A stretch of 64,000 nucleotides of DNA from Clostridiales bacterium SIT11 (GTDB taxonomy: Bacteria; Bacillota; Clostridia; Tissierellales; Peptoniphilaceae): positions 992,001-1,056,000 of the forward strand of contig CYUK01000003.1 in the NCBI GenBank assembly GCA_001299455.1, read 5' to 3'. The notes beneath the pieces are model-generated. The model had not been told where the DNA came from and did not search any database. It saw nothing but the letters and a program-made list of their open reading frames with translations. The number at the start of each line of letters is the position of its first letter. Position 1 is the stretch's first letter. Shown one piece after another: positions 47,808-55,344 of the stretch. The position numbers and the translations under genes are program-made.

Positions 47808-47958
47808 CAAGGGGGAAAGCGAAAGGCGTCATTGAAGCCCTAGTCCAAAATCTCTGATTTTGTGGCAGGTCTCATGTCAAGATTTCCCAAGAAACCGAGT
47901 GTAACGAAAGTTGATTGGGTGAAATCGACGACTATTCGCCCTCATGCTTTCCCCCTTG
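47808..47958. repeat. 151-bp element with perfect 13-bp inverted ends (MITE-like or structured RNA)
   Basis: CAAGGGGGAAAGC (47808-47820) is perfectly repeated in inverse as GCTTTCCCCCTTG (47946-47958). Inside are the hairpins CAAAATC / GATTTTG (47846-47862) and GATTTCCCAA / TTGGG-T-GAAATC (47881-47926, one bulge). Composition differs from the neighbouring AT-rich sequence. It may be a non-autonomous mobile repeat or a folded RNA; only genome-wide comparison can tell. Confidence 0.6.
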
Positions 47959-47998
47959 ATATCCCCCTTTCATTACACCCTAACGCACTGAATGTAAG

Positions 47999-48076
47999 AA
48001 ATAAGCCAAAGGCCTAAAAATTTTGAACTCGCTTACGCTCAAACACAAAATTTTCTTCACGACCGTTGGCCTATTT
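47999..48076 (-). repeat. Large imperfect hairpin downstream of brnQ
   Basis: AAAATTTTG (48017-48025) pairs with CAAAATTTT (48046-48054), and AGGCC (48010-48014) with GGCCT (48068-48072); the loop has GAACTCGCTTACGCTC. It lies just after the brnQ stop codon and may end its transcript or be an intergenic repeat unit. Confidence 0.5.
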
Positions 48077-48110
48077 CCTTTTTTCTATATTTTCTAAACC
48101 TATTTTCCTT

Positions 48111-49391
48111 TTATGCCTCTGCATTTTCTTTAATGGGAAGAAAGCTAAAGAGTATGCCTAGGGCCAGGGCAAAAATCACCCAGGCAAAGGTCCCTACATT
48201 TTCTGAGAAAAGTTCTTGGAATTGTCCATAATAGTCTGTTTTAATGACAAAGGACAGGATTTGGGAAATGGCTGGAACGAGGGCGCCCAGGACCAAGCCA
48301 ATATAGGTGGATCTTTTTTTCACTATAGGGTCTAAAAGTGTGGCCAGAATCAAGGTAATGGCTACAGGGTAGATGCCTGCTAAAATTGGACCGGATACTT
48401 TAACAATATAGTCTACTCCACCTAGGGAAAGGAAGAAGGAAACGAAGACTAAAATAAGAACCCAAATTGTGTAGGAAATTTTTCCCTTAGTCATGTCTCT
48501 AAAGTAGTTGGCACAGGTAACAATCAGGCCAATGGCTGTTGTTAAGCAGGCAAGAGACATGGCAGCACTTAAAACGACCATTCCCCAGTAGCCTAGGGTA
48601 GAATTCGTCGTTTTTATTAATAATTCCACTAGGCTTAAATTTTCATAGCCTGCACCGGACACAGTGGCTCCCAGGTAGACCAGACCTCCATAGATGAGGG
48701 TCAGGCCAAGGCCTGCAACAATAGCTGCCTTCTTTGCCACTTGGGTCAAGTCTTCTCCCCTATGGCCTTGGTTTTCAAAGTTGGCCATAATAACAGAGGC
48801 AAACATAAGAGAGGCCAGGCAGTCCATGGTTTGGTAGCCTTTTTCAAAACTGGACCCAAAAACCCCACTTCCTGTATAGGGAACGGGTTTTCCTGGAGGG
48901 GCCACAATGGTGGCGATAATAATGACGGCCAAGGTGACTAAAAGAGCAGGTGTTAAGTAGGCTCCTAAAATATCAATGACCTTCCCCTTAGACAGGGAAA
49001 AATAGAGAACTAGGGCAAAAAAGATGCCGCAAATAACATAGGCAGGTATGTTGGGGAGTAGGCTGGCTTCAATGAGCTCATGGGTTGTGGCTCCTGTCCT
49101 TGGAATGGCCAAGCCTGGACCAATACATAGGACAATTAAAAAACTAAAAATTTGGGCAAAGGGTCGACTGACCTTAAGGCCCATGTTTATCAGGCTCCCG
49201 TCTCTTTTAATGGCAGCTAGGACACCTAGCATAACAAAACCTACAGCTGTTGCTATAAAGCCTAGAGTGGCTGTGACCCAATGACTACCAGCTTCCAGTC
49301 CTACACTTGGTGGGAAAATTAGGTTTCCAGCACCAAAGAACATGGAAAAAAGAGCAAATCCAGAAATAATAATTTCTCTGTTGCGTTTCAT
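48111..49391 (-). CDS. brnQ: Branched-chain amino acid carrier BrnQ
   Basis: 426 residues with about twelve membrane helices. FALFSMFFGAGNLIFPPSVG at the N-terminus is the family signature (LIVCS transporters), and GPGLAIPRTGATTHE follows. It imports leucine, isoleucine and valine with sodium or protons, feeding amino acid fermentation. Start at 49391 with AGGAGG seven bases upstream; TGATATAAT about 30 bases upstream serves as extended -10 promoter, which rules out the longer frame. Single-gene unit. Confidence 0.92.
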   Translation of the reverse strand: MKRNREIIISGFALFSMFFGAGNLIFPPSVGLEAGSHWVTATLGFIATAVGFVMLGVLAAIKRDGSLINMGLKVSRPFAQIFSFLIVLCIGPGLAIPRTGATTHELIEASLLPNIPAYVICGIFFALVLYFSLSKGKVIDILGAYLTPALLVTLAVIIIATIVAPPGKPVPYTGSGVFGSSFEKGYQTMDCLASLMFASVIMANFENQGHRGEDLTQVAKKAAIVAGLGLTLIYGGLVYLGATVSGAGYENLSLVELLIKTTNSTLGYWGMVVLSAAMSLACLTTAIGLIVTCANYFRDMTKGKISYTIWVLILVFVSFFLSLGGVDYIVKVSGPILAGIYPVAITLILATLLDPIVKKRSTYIGLVLGALVPAISQILSFVIKTDYYGQFQELFSENVGTFAWVIFALALGILFSFLPIKENAEA

Positions 49392-49422
49392 AACAAACCT
49401 CCTATTTAAGTAATATTTGACT

Positions 49423-49431
49423 ATTATATCA
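49423..49431 (-). promoter_or_regulatory. Extended -10 promoter of brnQ
   Basis: TGATATAAT on the minus strand, about 31 bases before the brnQ start; no good -35. Confidence 0.55.
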
Positions 49432-49479
49432 CTTTTTCCCAGTCTTTCATAGGAAAAGTTTTCCAAGGAGGTTCTTTTT

Positions 49480-49941
49480 TCAATCTTTTTTGTTTTCCCT
49501 TAAATTTTTAAAGAAACTGGAGAGGAGGTCTCCTGTTTCTTTTTCCATGCATCCTGAAACCACTTCTATCTTGTGGTTGGAAGCAGGGCTTTTTAAGAGG
49601 TCTATGGCAGACCCACAGGCCCCAAACCGGGGATTTTTCGCTCCATAGACCAATCTTGAAACCCTTGTATTAATTAAAGCTCCGGCACACATGCTACAGG
49701 GCTCCAGGGTGACATAGAGGGTACAGCCTTCCAGCCACCAGGTTCCCAGGGCCTGGGCTCCCTGGTTTAAAGCCAAAAGCTCTGCATGGTAGAGGGCATT
49801 TTGTTTTTCTTCTTTTTGGTTGGCCCCTTGACCAATGATTTTTCCCTTATAAACTAAGATGGCTCCTATGGGGACTTCCCCCTTGGATCCTGCCTGTCTG
49901 GCCAAGTCCAGAGCCTTTTTCATATAGTCTTGATCTTGCAA
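49480..49941 (-). CDS. tadA: tRNA-specific adenosine deaminase TadA
   Basis: 153 residues. Zinc and catalytic motifs HAELLAL and PCSMCAGALI are complete, and the C-terminal part (NPRFGACGSAIDLLKSP) matches TadA rather than other deaminases. It converts adenosine 34 to inosine in tRNA-Arg(ACG) for decoding. It lies nine bases after a Nudix gene on the same strand. Essential housekeeping enzyme in most bacteria. Confidence 0.95.
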   Translation of the reverse strand: MQDQDYMKKALDLARQAGSKGEVPIGAILVYKGKIIGQGANQKEEKQNALYHAELLALNQGAQALGTWWLEGCTLYVTLEPCSMCAGALINTRVSRLVYGAKNPRFGACGSAIDLLKSPASNHKIEVVSGCMEKETGDLLSSFFKNLRENKKD

Positions 49942-49949
49942 AATAACTC

Positions 49950-50456
49950 CTAACGTAAGAGGTCCTTGTAGTAGGGATAGGCCCAGCGCAGGCGTTCTTC
50001 CATAGGCGGGGCATAGTCTCCATTTTCCAGGTAGGAAAAAAATTCTTCCTTGGTAAAAAATCCCCCCTGGGCCACTTCTTCTTTTTGTAGCCTTAAATCT
50101 TCTGTCTTGGCATCTATTTTAAGTAGGTAAATATAGGAAAATTTATCCTCCTGGCGGAGAATTCCCAAAAATTCCAGGTCTTCTTTTTTGGCTGGAAGGC
50201 CAGTTTCTTCATGGACTTCCCGCAGGCTCCCCTCCAGGGGGTCTTCCTCGGGATTTAGGGTTCCACAAGTACACTCTAGAAAAAGAGGGTAGTTGACTTT
50301 TTCCTGACTCCTTCGGGTAATTAAAATTTTCCCTTCTTGGTTAATGATAATAACACAGCCTACATGGTAGTATTCTCCCGGCTTTAAGGGTGTTCCCCGG
50401 GGGACAATTTTTCCCAAAGGCTTGTTGTCCTTGTCATAGAGTTTCCAAAGGTCCAT
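49950..50456 (-). CDS. Nudix hydrolase (IDI/YfcD-like)
   Basis: 168 residues. The Nudix box is canonical (GTLNPEEDPLEGS then LREVHEETGL), preceded by LWKLYDKDNKPLGKIVPRG, typical of the subgroup related to isopentenyl-diphosphate isomerase and YfcD. Substrate unknown. I set the start at 50456, with GGAGGAG upstream; it lies inside the last codons of the racemase gene (23-base overlap). Part of a racemase-Nudix-tadA transcript. Confidence 0.87.
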   Translation of the reverse strand: MDLWKLYDKDNKPLGKIVPRGTPLKPGEYYHVGCVIIINQEGKILITRRSQEKVNYPLFLECTCGTLNPEEDPLEGSLREVHEETGLPAKKEDLEFLGILRQEDKFSYIYLLKIDAKTEDLRLQKEEVAQGGFFTKEEFFSYLENGDYAPPMEERLRWAYPYYKDLLR

Positions 50457-51147
50457 CCTTGACTTCTCCTCCTGCAAATAAAATGGCCTCCCTGGCCAGT
50501 TCCAGGCTGGGATCAATAAAATTTCCCTCCCAGCCGTAGATTTTTTGAGCCAGGGGAAGTTCTGTACAGCCTAAGATAAAGGCATCCCCTCCCTGGTCCC
50601 TAAAGTGGTCAAAGGCCTTTTTGATTTTTGCCTGGTCCAGGGAAAAGTTTCCCTCCTTGACCCCTCGGTAGATGACTTCCTGGATGGCCTCTTCCTCTTC
50701 TTCATTGGGCAAAAGATAGTCCAGGCCCCTTTCCTCCAGGGCCCTTTGGTAGAGGCCTACAGCTAGGGCCCCCTTAGTTGCCATAATCACCGGCTTTTGA
50801 AACTTGGACCCCTCTATGGCCTTGGCGGCAATTCTTTGCATATGGAGGATGGGAATATCCACCTCCTCCAGGAGCTGGTCATAGTAGTAGTGGCTGGTAT
50901 TGCAGGCAATGGTTAAAAAGTCCGCCCCCATTTCCTGGAGTTTCCGGCAGGATTCCAGGAGGGCCGGATAGGGACTTTTTCCCTTGTTTAAGATGGCCTC
51001 TGTTCTATCTGGAACTTGGGTATTGTTGTAGATTAAAATTGGTAGATGGTCCTGGTCCTCCTGGGCCTTGGTGTTTAAAACAATTTTTTCAAACAAGTCC
51101 ACCGTGGCCAGAGGGCCCATGCCACCAAGTAAGCCAATGGTCTTCAT
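50434..51147 (-). CDS. Aspartate/glutamate racemase family protein
   Basis: 237 residues. IGLLGGMGPLATVDLFEKI is the family start; the two catalytic cysteines are in IACNTSHYY (about 82) and LGCTELPLA (about 196). The group racemises aspartate or other amino acids without PLP (RacX/YgeA-like). D-amino acids could serve the cell wall. GGGGAG precedes the start. First gene of the transcript with Nudix and tadA. Exact substrate unknown. Confidence 0.9.
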   Translation of the reverse strand: MKTIGLLGGMGPLATVDLFEKIVLNTKAQEDQDHLPILIYNNTQVPDRTEAILNKGKSPYPALLESCRKLQEMGADFLTIACNTSHYYYDQLLEEVDIPILHMQRIAAKAIEGSKFQKPVIMATKGALAVGLYQRALEERGLDYLLPNEEEEEAIQEVIYRGVKEGNFSLDQAKIKKAFDHFRDQGGDAFILGCTELPLAQKIYGWEGNFIDPSLELAREAILFAGGEVKDGPLETL

Positions 51148-51242
51148 AGTCTCCCCTTTATTGGTCTCTTCCCTTCTTCTAAAGCTTGGCTTTTAAGGGT
51201 TATTTCTTCTATTTTTACTTCACTGATTTTAAGTCTTTTTCT

Positions 51243-51815
51243 TTACTTATTTTGACACAGTCCCTTAAAGTTTTCAATAGGGGCCTTTTTCAGGTCTTCC
51301 TGGGTCTTAAAAAAATCCTCTAACCCCTTCTTTAAATCGTCAATACTCCCCTTGTTTTCCAGGTTATAGGCAAGAAATTGGTCCTGGTCCCTTTCAAAGG
51401 AGGAGGATTCTAAAAGGGCAAATGCTTCGAGGCTGATCTTTTTTCCGTCTCTTTTTTCTAGGCGGTCCTTTCTTAAAGACGGGGGACTGGTGACACGGAG
51501 AAAACTAAAGCCCAGGTCCTTTAAAACAGCATATTCCAAGGGTCTACGGACACCTGACAGGACGATATTTTGGTCTCCATGGGACTTTATTTCTTCTTCA
51601 ATCCCCCTTAAAAGATAGTAGGGGTCCTTTTGAAATTCTTCATTCCCCACCCGGTTTAAGAGGGCCCGGTCCTTTTCCTTCATCCCATATTTTTCCCGGC
51701 AAATTTTTTCCAGGGGTCCGGTCATGGACAGGGCGTAAAATCCATAGTCTTCTTTTAAAATCTTCCCCAAAAGGTCCTTGCCGGACCCGGCCTTTCCTAT
51801 GATTCCTAGTCTCAT
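51243..51815 (-). CDS. P-loop nucleotide kinase-like protein
   Basis: 190 residues. IIGKAGSGKDLLGKIL is a Walker A motif at 7-14, and NIVLSGVRRPLEYAVL resembles the substrate region of deoxynucleoside monophosphate kinases and dephospho-CoA kinase-like enzymes (the deoxynucleotide monophosphate kinase group found in phages and bacteria). FLRVTSPPSLRKDRLEKRDG suggests an arginine lid. It likely phosphorylates a small nucleotide. Substrate not assignable. It precedes the DUF2007 gene in the opposite order on the same strand with no coupling. Confidence 0.65.
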   Translation of the reverse strand: MRLGIIGKAGSGKDLLGKILKEDYGFYALSMTGPLEKICREKYGMKEKDRALLNRVGNEEFQKDPYYLLRGIEEEIKSHGDQNIVLSGVRRPLEYAVLKDLGFSFLRVTSPPSLRKDRLEKRDGKKISLEAFALLESSSFERDQDQFLAYNLENKGSIDDLKKGLEDFFKTQEDLKKAPIENFKGLCQNK

Positions 51816-51858
51816 TTTTTCTCCTTAAGAAAAATAGACAGCCGAAACTGCCTATTTC

Positions 51859-52107
51859 CTAGTTTCTATTTAAAACGCCCTCTCCCAGGACGCTGATGAT
51901 CACATCTCGGGCCTGGTCTAAGTCTTCTTCATTTACATATATTTGACAGCCATAAATGGAGCCCCCGGCCACTAGCCGCATGAGGTTGCCTGCCCCAAAA
52001 TCCTTTAAGGCATAGCCAATGCCTGCATCTTCCAAGCTCGTTGTGGCAATGCCTCTTTCCAGGTCATTTTCTGCCGTCATAACCAGGACAATATTTTCTT
52101 CCATCAT
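51859..52107 (-). CDS. DUF2007 signal-transduction-like protein
   Basis: 82 residues. IVLVMTAENDLERGIATTSLEDAGIGYAL and the C-terminal IYVNEEDLDQARDVI match the DUF2007 (PF09413) fold, an ACT/GlnB-like ferredoxin domain of unknown role. The start overlaps the stop of the DJ-1 family gene in ATGA, so it is coupled to it. The double methionine at the start leaves a one-codon uncertainty. Confidence 0.82.
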   Translation of the reverse strand: MMEENIVLVMTAENDLERGIATTSLEDAGIGYALKDFGAGNLMRLVAGGSIYGCQIYVNEEDLDQARDVIISVLGEGVLNRN

Positions 52108-52682
52108 TTTTTATAGTCCTTTAAAAGCCGGGTGTACTGGGTTTCATCTTCAATGTCCTTGCGGACTTTTTCCCCTCTCAGGCGTTCAATAACAGTAAAG
52201 GCCAGTTCTAGGGCGGCTGCTGGTCCTAGGGCTGTAATGACATTTCCATCTTCCACCACCACTTCATCTAGGCGGCCCTGGGTTTTTAACTTTCCTTCAT
52301 AGCCTGGGAAACAGGTAAACTTGCCTTCTGTCAAAACCCGGGCCCGGTCTAGGGCTGCTGGTCCTGCACAAATAGAGGCAATGAGCTTTCCTTCTTTTTT
52401 AAAGTCGTCTAGGGCATAGATAATTTCGTCTCGGTCACGAATGGTCTCTGCCCCAGGAAGGCCTCCAGGAATAAAAATGGCCCCATAGTCATCAAAATTT
52501 GTATCTTTTAAGAGCTTGTCTGCAAGGACCCGGACCTGGTGGGCTGACCGGACTTCTAAGCCTTCTTCTATACTAATCATATCTAGGTCCACCCCTGCCC
52601 GGCGGCAAAAATCCACCATCGTTAGGGCTTCAATATCTTCAAAGTCATTGGCTAAAATCACAGCTAAGTCTTTCATATCCAT
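52104..52682 (-). CDS. DJ-1/PfpI family protein
   Basis: 192 residues. AVILANDFEDIEALTMVDFCRRAG is the family start, and IASICAGPAAL holds the nucleophilic-elbow cysteine (about 105), with EDGNVITALGPAAALELAF near the end, as in YajL/DJ-1-like proteins. Members act as glyoxalase III, protein deglycase or chaperone; roles are debated. Coupled with the DUF2007 gene. GGAGG precedes the start by seven bases. Confidence 0.9.
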   Translation of the reverse strand: MDMKDLAVILANDFEDIEALTMVDFCRRAGVDLDMISIEEGLEVRSAHQVRVLADKLLKDTNFDDYGAIFIPGGLPGAETIRDRDEIIYALDDFKKEGKLIASICAGPAALDRARVLTEGKFTCFPGYEGKLKTQGRLDEVVVEDGNVITALGPAAALELAFTVIERLRGEKVRKDIEDETQYTRLLKDYKK

Positions 52683-52742
52683 CCTCCTTTTTATTTCTTA
52701 CTTCCTCTTACTCATACCCAAAAATTGAGGATTTTATCCAGC

Positions 52743-53513
52743 TTAAGAGAATTTAGCCGCTTCAATGACTGCCTTGGCAATAATAGACCGGAGGGCGCCT
52801 TCTTCTAATTTTTCCACTCCACGAATGGTAGACCCTCCTGGAGAACAAACTTCATCCTTTAAAACTCCAGGATGTTTCTTGCTTTCTTCTAAGAGGACAG
52901 CCACTCCCTTTAGGGTTTGGGCTAAAAATTCATAGGTTTCCTGTCTTTTTAAACCGCATAAGACTCCTCCATCAGAGGCCCCTTCAATAAAAATATCCAA
53001 GAAGGCTGGCATACAGCCACAAAGGGCACAGAAGGCAGGAAAGTTTTCTTCATCAACTTCCTTGTAGTGGCCAAAGGCAGATAAAAGTTCTTCTATGTCC
53101 TTCCGGTCCTCTTCCTTGATATCGTCGCCAAAGGCCACGGCCGTCATGGATTCTCCTACAGCGGCTGGCGTATTGGGCATAATCCTGGCCACTTCCTTGT
53201 GACCTAAAAGACTTCTTAAGTCTCCCAGACTTTCTCCGTTGACCATGGATATCACAGGTTTTTTTAAGTGGTCTCTTATTTTTTCCATGAGGCCTTCCAT
53301 TTGTTGAGGTTTAACCCCAATAAAGACAAGGTCCCCTTCCTTGGCTGCCTTGATATTGTCATCTGTAATTTCCACTTGGTCATATTTTTTAAATTTTTCC
53401 AATTTTTCTATGGACCGGTTGGCTAAAATTAAAGAGTAGCCCTTTTCTGCCAGGGCTTTAGCTATGGACCCTCCCATATTTCCTACACCGATTATGGCAA
53501 TTTTTCTCTTCAT
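52743..53513 (-). CDS. proC: Pyrroline-5-carboxylate reductase
   Basis: 256 residues. IAIIGVGNMGGSIAKAL binds NAD(P)H; VIRMPNTPAAVGESMTA-like ARIMPNTPAAVGESM and the C-terminal DEVCSPGGSTIRGVEKLEEG are diagnostic. It reduces pyrroline-5-carboxylate to proline, the last step of proline synthesis from glutamate or ornithine, and fits with RocB-linked arginine use. It starts only 19 bases after the terminator of the SigB module, with no room for a full promoter, so it may depend on partial readthrough or a promoter within that gene. Confidence 0.95.
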   Translation of the reverse strand: MKRKIAIIGVGNMGGSIAKALAEKGYSLILANRSIEKLEKFKKYDQVEITDDNIKAAKEGDLVFIGVKPQQMEGLMEKIRDHLKKPVISMVNGESLGDLRSLLGHKEVARIMPNTPAAVGESMTAVAFGDDIKEEDRKDIEELLSAFGHYKEVDEENFPAFCALCGCMPAFLDIFIEGASDGGVLCGLKRQETYEFLAQTLKGVAVLLEESKKHPGVLKDEVCSPGGSTIRGVEKLEEGALRSIIAKAVIEAAKFS

Positions 53514-53531
53514 TTTTTCCTCCTTTTAAAA

Positions 53532-53563
53532 ATAAAAAAGTAGTTCCCCCTAGGAAACTACTT
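53532..53563 (-). terminator. Terminator of the SigB module
   Basis: On the minus strand AAGTAGTTTCC pairs with GGGAACTACTT around TAGG, followed by TTTTATTTTT. It overlaps the last codons of the PsiE/CorC-like gene. Confidence 0.85.
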
Positions 53564-54181
53564 TGGTTGAATGGTCACAAGTTCAATAATGCCGTTAGAC
53601 ACTTTTTCAACTTGATAAATATAGTGCTTGTCTCCAATAAGTTCTCCGGCCCGTATACTTGAGCCTGATTGTTTTAATAAATAGTAGACCAGGCCCCCAA
53701 TGGACTGAAAACCAAGATCCTCTATATCGTAATTAAATTTATTATTTATCTCTTCAATTTTTGTGGCTGCAGAAAAAATTCCTGCGTTGACATCAATATC
53801 CAAGTCTCTCTTCATAATAAAGTTTTTCACAAAGAAAAGAACAGCGATGGATATAGACCCAATTAAAAGGTCAATCATGGTGTCGGACTTTACAAGGAGT
53901 TTTCTGGCAATCACAAAGGTAATTAAGTAGATGATGTTGTTATCCGAATAGGCAATGAGCATGAGGATAAACTCCATGCCGATAACCAGCATCAGAACAT
54001 GCTTTAAAAATTCTTGAAAGATGATGTAGGAGGTGTTAGCATCACTTCCCACAATTTTAACAATGTACTTAAATAGGTCGGGTATAGAAAGGACAATCCC
54101 AATTAGAATGGTTGCTGTCAAAAAAACTTCTAGGATGTAGATAAACTTACTAATGAGCATGAGGTTCTCTTTTTTGTTCAT
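53558..54181 (-). CDS. PsiE-like membrane protein with CorC/HlyC transporter-associated domain
   Basis: 207 residues. Four hydrophobic helices (12-33, 50-75, 80-95, 100-118) resemble the PsiE family. Residues about 140-207 (FNYDIEDLGFQSIGGLVYYLL to YQVEKVSNGIIELVTIQP) match the transporter-associated domain found in CorC/HlyC and some antiporters. The combination suggests a ligand-sensing membrane protein. It lies ten bases after the sigma factor gene and shares its transcript, so it is probably part of the stress response. Function unknown. Confidence 0.6.
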   Translation of the reverse strand: MNKKENLMLISKFIYILEVFLTATILIGIVLSIPDLFKYIVKIVGSDANTSYIIFQEFLKHVLMLVIGMEFILMLIAYSDNNIIYLITFVIARKLLVKSDTMIDLLIGSISIAVLFFVKNFIMKRDLDIDVNAGIFSAATKIEEINNKFNYDIEDLGFQSIGGLVYYLLKQSGSSIRAGELIGDKHYIYQVEKVSNGIIELVTIQPK

Positions 54182-54190
54182 AGATTCCTC

Positions 54191-54979
54191 CTATAGGCCG
54201 GCCGTCTTATAGGCCTCTTTTCGTATTTTTTCTAATAATTTCTTTTCAATACGAGAAACTGTCATTTGAGAAATCCCCAATTTTTCCGCTATGGAAACCT
54301 GGGTCTTCTTTTTGTAGTAACGATCAATTAAAATCGTTTTTTCTACGTCTGTTAACTTTTCCATGGATTTTTCGATAAAGTCATTGACTTCAATTTGGTT
54401 AAAATATTTTTCATCTTCCCCAACTAAGTCGGCTAGGTTAATTTCCTTATCATCTCCTGACCCTTCAAATCTTAAGTCCAGGGAGGCCGGTGCATAGACC
54501 TTGGACGCCTCCATGGTTTCTAAAACTTCTTCCTGGCTGACACCTAGGTAGTCGGCAATATCCCGGATACTTGGTGTTCTTTGGTAGTTTTGGGACAGGG
54601 TCACCTTTGCATTGTTAATTTTTTTCGATAGCTCTTGGACCCTCCTAGGAACCCGGATGGTCCAGCCCTTGTCCCGAAAGTATTTTTTTATTTCTCCAAT
54701 AATTGTAGGTGTGGCAAAGCTTGAAAATTCGTAGCCCTTGGAAGGGTCATAGCGTTCCACTCCATAAATCAAACCAATCGAGGCCACTTGATAAATATCA
54801 TCGTAGTCAATCCCCCGGTTGGCGTACTTTTTGGATAGAATTTCTGCAATGTAAAGATGTTCTTCAATGAGGATATCTCGCAGGTCTTGGTCTCTTGTCT
54901 GGGCATATTCTTCAAAAAGTTTTTTTCTTTCTTCTTTTGAAAGAGGACGGTCCATCTGGTAGTAGGTTTCTTTGTTCAT
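54191..54979 (-). CDS. sigB: SigB/SigF/SigG-type alternative sigma factor
   Basis: 262 residues. Region 2 includes LYIAEILSKKYANRGIDYDDIYQVASIGLIYGVERYDPSKGYEFSSFA (core and -10 binding), region 3 KGWTIRVPRRVQEL, and region 4 a helix-turn-helix QVSIAEKLGISQMTVSRIEKK. That set is the sigma-70 group 3 of stress and sporulation factors. Upstream genes encode RsbV and RsbW, so control is by partner switching. I chose the ATG at 54979, five bases after the rsbW stop. No sporulation genes are near, so general stress is likelier than sporulation. Confidence 0.9.
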   Translation of the reverse strand: MNKETYYQMDRPLSKEERKKLFEEYAQTRDQDLRDILIEEHLYIAEILSKKYANRGIDYDDIYQVASIGLIYGVERYDPSKGYEFSSFATPTIIGEIKKYFRDKGWTIRVPRRVQELSKKINNAKVTLSQNYQRTPSIRDIADYLGVSQEEVLETMEASKVYAPASLDLRFEGSGDDKEINLADLVGEDEKYFNQIEVNDFIEKSMEKLTDVEKTILIDRYYKKKTQVSIAEKLGISQMTVSRIEKKLLEKIRKEAYKTAGL

Positions 54980-54983
54980 GGCC

Positions 54984-55340
54984 TTATCCTGAAATGTCTT
55001 TATAAATGACCATTTGGTCTTTTTCATACTTGACACCATCTGCTAGACTTTGAATAATGGCCTCGCTCATTTGCAGGTGGTCTTCCTCTTTTATTTTCTC
55101 CTGGTCTAGACTTGAAATCCCAAAATAAAATCCTTGGTCTTCAATTTTTATTTTTAACTGAATCTTGTCTTCACATTCAAGAAAATAACACAAGTTACAG
55201 GCTTCTGTAATCATCAGCCGTAAGTCTTCAATGGTATCCATATCCAAATCTTTTAGGGAGGCCACAAAGGCTGTGGCCAGTCTGGCTACAGAAATATAGT
55301 CCTTGGCTCTGGGAAATTCCAGTTTCAATTCATCTTTCAT
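54984..55340 (-). CDS. rsbW: Divergent RsbW-type anti-sigma factor
   Basis: 118 residues. Position and size fit a serine-kinase anti-sigma factor. The N-box region reads ITEACNLCYFL instead of the usual SEA-x2-N-x3-H, and the glycine-rich ATP-lid boxes are not clear (GISSLDQEKIKEED), so it may bind the sigma factor without normal kinase activity. It starts at 55340 with GAGGA upstream and overlaps the rsbV end region closely. By family it should hold SigB inactive and phosphorylate RsbV. Confidence 0.75.
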   Translation of the reverse strand: MKDELKLEFPRAKDYISVARLATAFVASLKDLDMDTIEDLRLMITEACNLCYFLECEDKIQLKIKIEDQGFYFGISSLDQEKIKEEDHLQMSEAIIQSLADGVKYEKDQMVIYKDISG

Positions 55341-55344
55341 GGAA

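Larger units (their letters stand above)
47663..48110. other. 448-bp gene-free region with two structured elements
   Basis: After the cotransporter terminator comes an AT-rich stretch to about 47,800 in which I see nothing. Then follow the element with 13-bp inverted ends (47808-47958) and a second hairpin (47999-48076). A 47-codon frame (47874-48017, MSRFPKKPSVTKVDW...) crosses the first element but has no clear ribosome site and probably is not a gene. Confidence 0.6.

Noticed and set aside
47874-48017. 47-codon frame MSRFPKKPSVTKVDW...
   Set aside because: No ribosome site; it crosses one arm of the inverted-repeat element. It may be annotated as a gene in other copies, but I do not call it.
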